64,000 nt of DNA from Betaproteobacteria bacterium (lineage in GTDB: Bacteria; Pseudomonadota; Gammaproteobacteria; Burkholderiales; Casimicrobiaceae). How positions within the stretch are numbered: position 1 is the first letter of the stretch; each line of letters begins with the position of its first letter. The notes under the pieces are model-generated. The model did not search any database. It saw only the letters and a list, made by a program, of their open reading frames with translations, and was not told the origin of the DNA. Shown here piece after piece: positions 16,650 to 23,042 of the stretch. The stretch covers positions 124,001 through 188,000 of the forward strand of contig READ01000011.1 in NCBI GenBank assembly GCA_004293675.1, given 5' to 3'. The position numbers and the translations under genes were made by a program.

Positions 16650-18227
16650 ATGAGCGCACTTCAAGAAAATCGTATCGACACGAGCGAAAACACGGAGCCC
16701 GTGAGCGGGCAGTCACGCTGGGTTCAGCAACTCTTCGAACTACTCGGCGAGCGCTATGTGCTCTTTTACCCAAAACTTGCGCATCAACTTGGCGACGCCA
16801 AGTCAGCGCTCTTTATTGCAAGAGTGCTCACTTGGACTCGTATTACTCAACAACGCTCGCCCAGTCTCGACGGCTGGGTCTGGCCGAGCGCGGAGCGCCT
16901 CGCCGCGGATACCGGCTTGTCGCCCTGGGAGCAGAGAACTGCTCGAAAGCGACTAACTACAGAAGGCATCCTCGAAGAGAAGAAAGCAGGCATGCCCGCG
17001 AGACTTCACTTCCGATTGAACTTAAACACCCTCGCCAGACGTCTTGTCGGACAAAACGAAACGCATTGGTCGTGGCAACCTGATCTGATGCGCAGCATCC
17101 TCGGCGTACGCCCTATTGCAGTGCATCAATCGCTGATTCGACTCACGGGCGATTCACTCACCGCGCTTTACCTATCACAGTTGATCGGGTGGACGCGAGC
17201 GGCGTTGATTGACGGTAAATCCCAAGTGCCCACCACGCTTCGCGGGAAGCGCGCTTGGTTTGATGTCGGCATTGAAGCCCTTCGCGACAAACTTCACATG
17301 AGCCGCAAGGTGCAGATTCGTTGCCGTGAGCGCTTGATCGCCCTGAATTTCATCAGCGAAGACTACACCTCTGGGTTGTCTCCAAGGCTTCTGACAGCGG
17401 TCAAACTTGACGAAATCGCTTCACGTCTAGCGGCCTTACCCCAAGACGCTACCAACGCAACGACGGTCGCGCCGCGCGCGAGCGACGCTGGGGATCGACA
17501 AATTTCACTCGATTTACCACGAGGTTTGGGGACGAGTTCCTCCCCTCAAATCGAGCGCAAAGCCAATGAATACAACAGCTTTGCAAAAAGGGACACTCCA
17601 GTTTGCTGGAAACCAGCAAACAAGGATGCGGAAAACCAGCAAACTGGAGTGTCCCTTTCTTCACAACAGGAGTGTCCCGTTCCTCACAGCAGGAGTGTCC
17701 CAAACTTGCAAGCATGCGCTGAGGAAAGGGTCACTACACCTACGGTATTAAGAGAAGAAAGATCTATACCCCTCCACCTATCCTCTTCTATTGCCGAAAC
17801 GGTGACCCCACTACGTCCTGCGGGGAGGAGGAGGATTTCATTTGAAATGTCGGGACTGAAGTCATTGAGTCCGAGGGAGCTGGTCGAAGTGGATCGACTG
17901 GCACAGCATGCCGGTGAGCAAGGGCAGCAACTGCTCGATGAGCTGGCGTTCGCTCTAACGCAGAACACCCAACGCCCGGTGAACAACCCCGTGGCCTACG
18001 TCAACCGATTGCTCAGCAAAGCGATTGCTGGATCGTTTGTTCCGGCGGGAGCGTTGCGAATCGCGGCAAAACGCGAAAGAGAAATTAGCCAGCAAGCCCA
18101 GGCTGAAAGGGCACGAGCGGCGGAATCGCAAAGATCGCTGCCCGAAGCGCAAGCTCGCTCCAGAGCCGTTGCAATCGAAGCGATCGCCGCCGCAAAGCTT
18201 CGCCTTGGAAGCCGAGGGAGAGCATGA
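16650..18227 (+). CDS. STY4528-type ICE replication protein (two winged-helix repeats)
   Basis: 525 residues from ATG 16650 (MSALQENRIDTSENTE). Two related DNA-binding repeats: residues about 25-140 (SALFIARVLTWTRI...AADTGLSPWEQRTARKRLTTEGILEEKKAGMPARL) and about 145-260 (SLTALYLSQLIGWTRA...LRDKLHMSRKVQIRCRERLIALNFI). A low-complexity linker follows that is encoded by repeat DNA (17590-17701), then a helical tail rich in Ala, Arg and Gln. The arrangement fits the replication-associated protein of PFGI-1/SPI-7-like ICEs. It is divergent from the cassette array and overlaps the next ORF (ATGATGA). Confidence 0.72.
   Translation: MSALQENRIDTSENTEPVSGQSRWVQQLFELLGERYVLFYPKLAHQLGDAKSALFIARVLTWTRITQQRSPSLDGWVWPSAERLAADTGLSPWEQRTARKRLTTEGILEEKKAGMPARLHFRLNLNTLARRLVGQNETHWSWQPDLMRSILGVRPIAVHQSLIRLTGDSLTALYLSQLIGWTRAALIDGKSQVPTTLRGKRAWFDVGIEALRDKLHMSRKVQIRCRERLIALNFISEDYTSGLSPRLLTAVKLDEIASRLAALPQDATNATTVAPRASDAGDRQISLDLPRGLGTSSSPQIERKANEYNSFAKRDTPVCWKPANKDAENQQTGVSLSSQQECPVPHSRSVPNLQACAEERVTTPTVLREERSIPLHLSSSIAETVTPLRPAGRRRISFEMSGLKSLSPRELVEVDRLAQHAGEQGQQLLDELAFALTQNTQRPVNNPVAYVNRLLSKAIAGSFVPAGALRIAAKREREISQQAQAERARAAESQRSLPEAQARSRAVAIEAIAAAKLRLGSRGRA
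17590..17701 (+). repeat. Iteron-like repeats inside the Rep-like gene
   Basis: GGAGTGTCCC occurs at 17646-17655, 17669-17678 and 17692-17701, exactly 23 bases apart. The reverse complement GGGACACTCC lies at 17590-17599. The first direct copy and the inverted copy are part of a perfect 20-bp inverted repeat (17590-17609 with 17636-17655). CCAGCAAAC is repeated at 17613-17621 and 17636-17644. It is a candidate Rep or regulator binding array, in-frame in the linker of the gene. Confidence 0.8.
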
Positions 18228-18409
18228 TGATGCGCCTGTTTCGACTGGCTCCCCCGGAGACACCTGGCGCAACCTACGCAATCAACGAAGTGGCTCCCCC
18301 GGAGCCACCTGGCGCAATCAACGAAGTGGCTCCCCCGGAGCCACCTGGCGCAATCAACGAAGTGGCTCCCCCGGAGCCACCTGGCGCAATCAACGAAGTC
18401 ACGCAGTAA
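18224..18409 (+). CDS. Small Pro/Glu repeat protein (12-residue repeats)
   Basis: ATG 18224 overlaps the stop of the Rep-like gene. The 61-residue product starts MMMRLFRLAPPETPGATYAI and then repeats the 12-residue unit EVAPPEPPGAIN three times before ending EVTQ. It has no cysteine, is low in complexity and is probably disordered. Each coding repeat contains a perfect DNA palindrome, so the DNA or RNA structure may matter more than the peptide. No family recognised; moderately sure it is translated because of the coupling. Confidence 0.5.
   Translation: MMMRLFRLAPPETPGATYAINEVAPPEPPGAINEVAPPEPPGAINEVAPPEPPGAINEVTQ
18245..18397 (+). repeat. 36-bp tandem repeat with internal palindrome
   Basis: Three exact 36-bp units start at 18290, 18326 and 18362, preceded by one degenerate 45-bp unit at 18245. 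Each unit has GTGGCTCC-CCC-GGAGCCAC, a perfect 8-bp stem with a 3-base loop. In mRNA this would form a row of hairpins between the Rep-like gene and the TIGR03761-type gene. Confidence 0.9.
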
Positions 18410-18447
18410 TTCTTGTCACCCAAATACGACCTTAATGGAGAGATGTC

Positions 18448-19725
18448 ATGCCTACCCCTGAAACCAGAAAACTTCCGCCGTTGCCGTTCTTAACGACGAG
18501 GAATTCTCCGTTTCCCGATGGCTACGACATTGAGGCCGAAGGCCGCGTGCTGAAAGACTTGATCGAAGCGGATGATCCTGATGCAACTGATCCGCGTTAT
18601 CTCCGACTGGTGGAGTATTACGAGCGGCAGAGCCAGCTGGACCAGAAAAAGGTTGAGTATCAAGATCGAAATGCCGCCGAACCTTTGGTGTCATCTGCCG
18701 AGGGTAAAGGCACCGCAAAGCTCGGTGCGTTCGTTTCGAGTGAGCCAAATACGGTAACGATCCATACCAAGGAGGCGTATCGACTGTTCACGGGACGAGC
18801 CAAAGACCCTGTGCCCGGTCGCTCAATCCCTCCAATACTGGGAGCGCGTACGGCGGGATCGATGTTGCGATCGCTCTGGCTTTTGTCGGGCAACGATAAC
18901 CCGTATGCGGATTGGGCGCTGATCGACATACATGGCCGTATCACCGACCAGATCGAGAAGCTCCGGGCGGTGAACACGGACATGGAGCAACAAACAAAAG
19001 CCCTGCGCCAACGCGGGATCAACGTGAGCGTTGTTTCGGCCCGCGAACCTCAAACGGTGCCGTTGGGTTTCGCCTCGCCGTACGCGTTTCTCTTGGTGGA
19101 AATGCTCGCTGAGTTTGACTATTTCATTCGATGTGTCCGAACCCTTGAGGGGATCTCCCGCATAGGAAGCGATGAAGCCAAGAAAAAAGTGGCTGTTGAG
19201 GTCACAGCGCTTCGCGGCATGTTCGAGCTGATTCAGAAGTACGAACGTGTACTCACTCGGGAGAAGCTGAACGAGTTGGTGCGAGCCGACTGGCTGCCTG
19301 GCGCAACAGCCGCGCAAGTTCAACGCGTTCAGGCCATGATCGCAGTGTTCGGACTCGTGCCTCGCGAAGTGTTTACCGGAGAGATTTCCCCTCGACATAC
19401 GCGGCGCGATATGCGGATGTCTGCGGAGACGCTCCAAGTGCTATCGCACCTGGAGCTCAACCCGAAGATGCCAAAGAAGCAAGGCGCCACTGGTGCCGCT
19501 GGCACTGCTGAGGTGGTGGTTGCGGGAACTGAATCTGAAGCAACGGGTGAAGCGACTGCGCCAATCAAGGCACGTACGGCTGATGCTGATGCAGAGGCGT
19601 TAATAAGTTCAAAGGATGTGCTCCCGGGGTTGCCGAATCGCAAGGCGCGTCGTGAAACCAAGAAGGCCGATGCGATCGCTGAGGCGGTTGCATCTCAGGC
19701 CATCTCAGCACCCGCGAGCGAGTGA
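18448..19725 (+). CDS. TIGR03761-type integrating conjugative element protein
   Basis: 425 residues, soluble, with a conserved-looking core (TIHTKEAYRLFTGRAKDPVPG, IPPILGARTAGSMLRSLWLLSGNDNPYADWALI, FASPYAFLLVEMLAEFDYF) matching the PFL_4669 / TIGR03761 family of PFGI-1-class ICEs as I remember it. The C-terminal 90 residues are Ala/Glu/Thr-rich and low-complexity. The family is strictly linked to the ICE replication block; its biochemical role is not known. A good ribosome-binding site (GGAGAG) precedes ATG 18448. Confidence 0.75.
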   Translation: MPTPETRKLPPLPFLTTRNSPFPDGYDIEAEGRVLKDLIEADDPDATDPRYLRLVEYYERQSQLDQKKVEYQDRNAAEPLVSSAEGKGTAKLGAFVSSEPNTVTIHTKEAYRLFTGRAKDPVPGRSIPPILGARTAGSMLRSLWLLSGNDNPYADWALIDIHGRITDQIEKLRAVNTDMEQQTKALRQRGINVSVVSAREPQTVPLGFASPYAFLLVEMLAEFDYFIRCVRTLEGISRIGSDEAKKKVAVEVTALRGMFELIQKYERVLTREKLNELVRADWLPGATAAQVQRVQAMIAVFGLVPREVFTGEISPRHTRRDMRMSAETLQVLSHLELNPKMPKKQGATGAAGTAEVVVAGTESEATGEATAPIKARTADADAEALISSKDVLPGLPNRKARRETKKADAIAEAVASQAISAPASE

Positions 19726-19733
19726 GGTTTTAG

Positions 19734-20156
19734 GTGTTCTCGCCTTGTTACCAACTTGCTGACATAAAAGCCTTTAAGGGTAAGGGGGCGGCTCACGCCG
19801 CCCAGCGTTGGGTACGCGAGGCGCAGACGCGCCTCGATGCGGTGTATCAGGAGATGGAGGCCCTCAAAACACGAACCCGCTCCGTAGCGGGTCGCAGTTT
19901 TGCAATAGAGGTCTACCGGCGCAATCGCGCCGGGGACGTGACGGTTCGCTGGCGCTGGATTTCCGGGGAGCACTGTACCTGGGAGGCGGTTGCTCCCGAG
20001 GTGGCGCAAATGCCACGCGTCCTTCGTGAGTTCTACACGGAGATCAATATAGAGATGCACACGCTCAATGCGGTTGAGGCATCAATCCGTTGCGAGTGCC
20101 GACGTGCAATCAATTTGATTGATCTCATTAATGGCCCCGGTGGACGAATATCGTGA
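19734..20156 (+). CDS. DUF3158-like ICE protein
   Basis: 140 residues starting at GTG 19734, eight bases after the stop of the TIGR03761-type gene. It is helical and basic, with QRWVREAQTRLDAVYQEMEALKTRTRSVAG and a possible wing RNRAGDVTVRWRWISGEHCTWE. In related ICEs a DUF3158 protein lies between the TIGR03761 gene and ssb, which is the main reason for the call. Probably DNA- or protein-binding in element replication. Confidence 0.55.
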   Translation: MFSPCYQLADIKAFKGKGAAHAAQRWVREAQTRLDAVYQEMEALKTRTRSVAGRSFAIEVYRRNRAGDVTVRWRWISGEHCTWEAVAPEVAQMPRVLREFYTEINIEMHTLNAVEASIRCECRRAINLIDLINGPGGRIS

Positions 20157-20236
20157 TCGCGCTCGACTGCCCCAGCACGATTACCCGTGGTTGTTTTTAC
20201 GGCGAAGCTCGACCAACGCGCGCTGCATCGGGAGCG

Positions 20237-20911
20237 CTAGTCGAGTACTTTCTCAGTCCAGTCCTCACGCGTCGCCGCGAGCGCGAGCAGCGCCTGAAGG
20301 TATTCGGCACGCCGATGCGGCGTACGGATTTCTATGAGCGGAGTGAAATGTTTGCGCCGAAGCGCAACCCAAAACCAGTAGTAGTGGAACATTGCCCCAG
20401 CAATCGCGGTGGGCTTAATGTGGTCGAGCGAGATGGTGAAGTCGTGCGCCAAAGCCTGTCGAAGCAGGTAGCTTTCGTAGACGCCCTCCTGGATCGTTTT
20501 AGCGTCGAACGATGGGATGTTGCCGCGGTGCCGCAGCTCATCGTAGACCCACTGTTGCAGAAGCCTTGCGCAGTGCTCATGCGAGAGATAGCGCTGAGCT
20601 GGGTCAGCAGTGTCCGCTTCCAGTCCGAGCGATCGCACTTCGTTTCCCGAATCTTGCGTGGAAGCGCGCGAAGCCATGGCGTTCGATGCCCGTTCGTCCA
20701 TCACCCGCTTGTAATCGGGGTGAATCGAGTCTGGGCGAATAAAGATTCCGTACTTAAGTCGTGGCTCCCCGTTTTCATCAGACGAGTAGGGATAGGGCAC
20801 AGGCAGGTGACCGTACGCATACATGAACAACAAATCGGCGACCTGTTTCTGCTCCGGCGTCAGCGGCGGAGCCGGTGCGTCATCGTCATCTGGATTATGG
20901 GGAGTCGTCAT
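20237..20911 (-). CDS. Unknown 224-residue protein, inverted within the maintenance operon
   Basis: Reads MTTPHNPDDDDAPAPPLTPE and continues with a well-formed, aromatic-rich soluble sequence (YAYGHLPVPYPYSSDENGEP, AIAGAMFHYYWFWVALRRKHF). A plus-strand frame 20153-21004 overlaps it but looks far less protein-like. It interrupts the plus-strand order between the DUF3158-like gene and ssb, so it may be a later insertion with its own promoter near 20912-21000. The ribosome-binding site is weak. No family recognised. Confidence 0.65.
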   Translation of the reverse strand: MTTPHNPDDDDAPAPPLTPEQKQVADLLFMYAYGHLPVPYPYSSDENGEPRLKYGIFIRPDSIHPDYKRVMDERASNAMASRASTQDSGNEVRSLGLEADTADPAQRYLSHEHCARLLQQWVYDELRHRGNIPSFDAKTIQEGVYESYLLRQALAHDFTISLDHIKPTAIAGAMFHYYWFWVALRRKHFTPLIEIRTPHRRAEYLQALLALAATREDWTEKVLD

Positions 20912-21030
20912 ATGGAGCGGCGTTTGATTTGTCTGTGCACTGAGCCTACTGGTTCGACCCCCTCGAATTGTCCTACGAAACCGCTTTTACATGCTGGAAC
21001 CTGACTTCCTCTCTATTACCACGTCACCGC

Positions 21031-21057
21031 ATCGCGACGATGACCGCGCGTCGCGAT
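21031..21057 (+). promoter_or_regulatory. Inverted repeat in the ssb leader
   Basis: ATCGCGAC (21031-21038) and GTCGCGAT (21050-21057) form a perfect 8-bp stem about 40 bases before the ssb start. It could be an operator or an mRNA hairpin; the spacer 20912-21097 holds nothing else I can support. Confidence 0.5.
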
Positions 21058-21097
21058 AGCAATTTCAACATGCGGCGAAATAACAAGGAAACACACT

Positions 21098-21487
21098 ATG
21101 TCAAATCGACTTGAAGTTACTGGCAATCTGGGAAAAGACCCAGCCCTCAAAACCATCAAAATCGGCAATGAAGAACGCCCGGTTTGCGAGTTCTCGGTGT
21201 TCGCCGACAACTATAAGCGAGACGAGAAGTCGGGCGAGTACGTGCAAGACGGCGGGTTCTGGGTTTCGGTGTCCATCTGGGGGGATCGAGCGCGCAATTG
21301 CTTCAAGCATTTGCGTAAAGGCGCTCGCGTGACCTGTGAAGGCAAGCTCAGCATCGACGAGTACGAGTCTAAAGAAAACAACGGTGAACAGCGCTACTCC
21401 CTCCGACTAACGGCAGACAACGTAACGCTTGAGTTGTCGCGCATTGAAAGCGTCACGTTCAAGCCAAAACGCGAAAACGAAGAATAA
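21098..21487 (+). CDS. ssb: Single-stranded DNA-binding protein of the ICE
   Basis: 129 residues, an OB-fold SSB without the long Gln/Gly tail and without the acidic DDDIPF tip of chromosomal SSB; it ends KPKRENEE. The start LEVTGNLGKDPALKTIKIGN and GFWVSVSIWGDRARNCFKHLRKGARVTCEGKL are typical. It probably coats the transferred strand and helps replication after entry. It starts behind AAGGAAACACACT. Topoisomerase III lies about 1.5 kb downstream, as in related ICEs. Confidence 0.9.
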   Translation: MSNRLEVTGNLGKDPALKTIKIGNEERPVCEFSVFADNYKRDEKSGEYVQDGGFWVSVSIWGDRARNCFKHLRKGARVTCEGKLSIDEYESKENNGEQRYSLRLTADNVTLELSRIESVTFKPKRENEE

Positions 21488-21569
21488 ATTTCCGCTTTAT
21501 TGCTCATGCCTACCGCTGTAACCACGCACTACACAATCAACCTTATGCAAAGCAAAGGACTGCTCCGCC

Positions 21570-21803
21570 ATGCTCCACTGCGATCATTATTCCGAAACCC
21601 ACCTGAAGCACACATTTTCGTGCACAGGCGTCCCTTTCCCGACCGATAGGGCCTCGCAGCGCATGCTTGAGGCGGTGCTCCAAGATGCGATCGACCAAGC
21701 CCGCTCGCGCGATGCCACCATCGCAACACGAATTCAGTTCGCGGGCTATCAAATCACCGCCCTCGACCAGCGCGTTCGATTGGCGTTTGGCGATGAGTCG
21801 TAA
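21570..21803 (+). CDS. Small protein of unknown function (77 residues)
   Basis: MLHCDHYSETHLKHTFSCTG followed by a helical stretch (RMLEAVLQDAIDQARSRDA) and a short C-terminal strand region. It is soluble and lies two bases before the next small gene, so the two are probably co-translated. No family recognised. Codon use looks like its neighbours. Confidence 0.55.
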   Translation: MLHCDHYSETHLKHTFSCTGVPFPTDRASQRMLEAVLQDAIDQARSRDATIATRIQFAGYQITALDQRVRLAFGDES

Positions 21804-21805
21804 CC

Positions 21806-22093
21806 GTGGCCACGAGCGGGACGGCATCGCCGACGGCGTTCGAGGGTCAGTTCACTTACGACGAACTGGTTCAGCTGGTGTGTTTCGTCATGCAGCGTGA
21901 TCGCCACGCGCTCGGGCAACCACTCTCCGATGACGCCGACTACTTGGCAACTCGGATGGGGGAAATGACATTTTTGCGTCAGCAAAGCCTACCTCTGCAT
22001 ACGCTCGACGACCGATGTCTCAACTTACTTCGTTCGTTTCACGAGCAACAGCGGCAATGCGTACTCCCCATGGAAGACCCTGTTTCACCGTGA
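21806..22093 (+). CDS. Small protein of unknown function (95 residues)
   Basis: Starts at GTG 21806 immediately after the preceding stop. The sequence FTYDELVQLVCFVMQRDRHALGQPLSDDADYL suggests a small helical domain. Its final codons lie within the parS-like palindrome 22081-22097. Unknown function; the operon position between ssb and topB suggests a DNA-transaction role but nothing in it proves this. Confidence 0.55.
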   Translation: MATSGTASPTAFEGQFTYDELVQLVCFVMQRDRHALGQPLSDDADYLATRMGEMTFLRQQSLPLHTLDDRCLNLLRSFHEQQRQCVLPMEDPVSP

Positions 22094-22097
22094 AACA
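22081..22097. promoter_or_regulatory. parS-like palindrome with one extra central base
   Basis: TGTTTCAC-C-GTGAAACA: the two halves are identical to the classic bacterial parS half-sites (TGTTTCAC/GTGAAACA), but a single C separates them, making 17 bp. It lies at the end of a coding frame. It may be the centromere for the ICE ParA/ParB or a chance palindrome. Confidence 0.5.
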
Positions 22098-22192
22098 TCG
22101 CTTCACGAAGACGCAGTGCCGGCAAAGTTCTAATTCATTGATTTTTATAAACAATCTTCCGTTTTCGCGATCCTTATCGAGGATTTTTTAAG

Positions 22193-22699
22193 ATGTTCCA
22201 CGGCTCACATGCGCAAAACAGTACAGAAAGTGGTAACGCCGTTACCATCAGCGATTTCATTGACTGGACTCGTCTTACTGCGCGTCAGCACTCGTTGGTG
22301 ACTCGAGCATTGCGCGCGCTCGCTGAATCGGGGCGAGCGCCGAGTGCACGAGAGCTTAGAGCGGTGGTGGGCTCGGGGTCAATGCGAGACCATAATCTCG
22401 CAGTGCAATCCGTCGCCAAGGCCGTTGATTGCTTCATGGCGCGTGATGCGGTGCGTGACCGCTCCGCCACCGAGTTGGAGCTCCAACGACTCTCGCTTCA
22501 ACTCTCCGATGCGCATGCCGCAGTCGTTGCAAAGGACGCTGAGTTTGACGGTTTGCGCAAACATCTTCTACTTGAAACGGCTCGCATCCGTGACGAATTA
22601 AAGCAGGATCGACTGCACGCTACACCAGTACCCTCCGTGGCTCAGCCTGGATACGATGAGCCCATTTACGCAGGTCGGGTGGATCGATCATGGAAATAG
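22193..22699 (+). CDS. KfrA_N-like DNA-binding protein
   Basis: 168 residues. Residues 20-80 (RQHSLVTRALRALAESGRAPSARELRAVVGSGSMRDHNLAVQSVAKAV) match the pattern of the KfrA N-terminal winged-helix domain, with the GxGS turn. The second half is a predicted coiled coil (ATELELQRLSLQLSDAHAAVVAKDAEFDGLRKHLL). KfrA-type proteins bind DNA and support plasmid stability. It overlaps the next gene by ten bases. An AT-rich spacer with a promoter probably lies at 22130-22190. Confidence 0.6.
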   Translation: MFHGSHAQNSTESGNAVTISDFIDWTRLTARQHSLVTRALRALAESGRAPSARELRAVVGSGSMRDHNLAVQSVAKAVDCFMARDAVRDRSATELELQRLSLQLSDAHAAVVAKDAEFDGLRKHLLLETARIRDELKQDRLHATPVPSVAQPGYDEPIYAGRVDRSWK

Positions 22700-22950
22700 T
22701 CACCTTACTTCAAGTGGGCGCGTTCTTCAGTGGCGTTGCGGGGCAGTGGCTAATTGCACGAAAGTCGATGAACGCCTTTCCCGCGTGGACGGTCTCCAAT
22801 TTGCTTTTGATCGGCTTTTCTGTAGCGACACAAGCGTGGTGGCTTATGGCGATGTACATGGTCTACCTGATCGGCAGCTTGCTGGCATGGCGCCAGTGGC
22901 ATCGTGAGCAAAAACGAGCAGTGCATCGCTTGATCCAACTCAAGACTTAG
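22690..22950 (+). CDS. Small three-helix membrane protein, PnuC-like
   Basis: 86 residues with spans around IVTLLQVGAFFSGVAGQWLI, TVSNLLLIGFSVATQAWWLM and MYMVYLIGSLLAWRQW. The W-x(n)-YxxYLIGSLxAWRQW ending resembles one half of the PnuC nicotinamide riboside transporter, so it may be a fragment-size relative; substrate and role are unknown. It overlaps the 3' end of the KfrA_N-like gene, which suggests coupling. Confidence 0.55.
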   Translation: MEIVTLLQVGAFFSGVAGQWLIARKSMNAFPAWTVSNLLLIGFSVATQAWWLMAMYMVYLIGSLLAWRQWHREQKRAVHRLIQLKT

Positions 22951-23042
22951 CACGGTTCGATATCGGCGTCTATTTTTAATCTCGCCTCTCTCCGTCCGAA
23001 TTGTTTCGCGACAATTACTTTGGGCTGATGCACATTGCGTCT

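Noticed and set aside
15544-16653. 369-residue plus-strand ORF across the cassette array
   Set aside because: The 336-bp period is a multiple of three, so an open frame is repeated automatically. The minus-strand frames have start codons, ribosome-binding sites and conservative substitutions; this one does not look like a protein.
18245-18397. CRISPR-like direct repeats
   Set aside because: 36-bp units are adjacent with no spacers and are in-frame coding; a minisatellite, not a CRISPR array. No other CRISPR-like array was seen.
18025-18435. 136-residue ORF in another frame over the 36-bp repeats
   Set aside because: The overlapping frame from 18224 is coupled to the upstream gene by ATGA. 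This one starts inside the Rep-like gene and is Arg-rich shadow sequence.
20153-21004. 283-residue plus-strand ORF overlapping the 224-residue minus-strand gene
   Set aside because: Poor amino acid pattern compared with the minus-strand frame, although its GTG overlaps the DUF3158-like stop. Kept as a minor alternative only.
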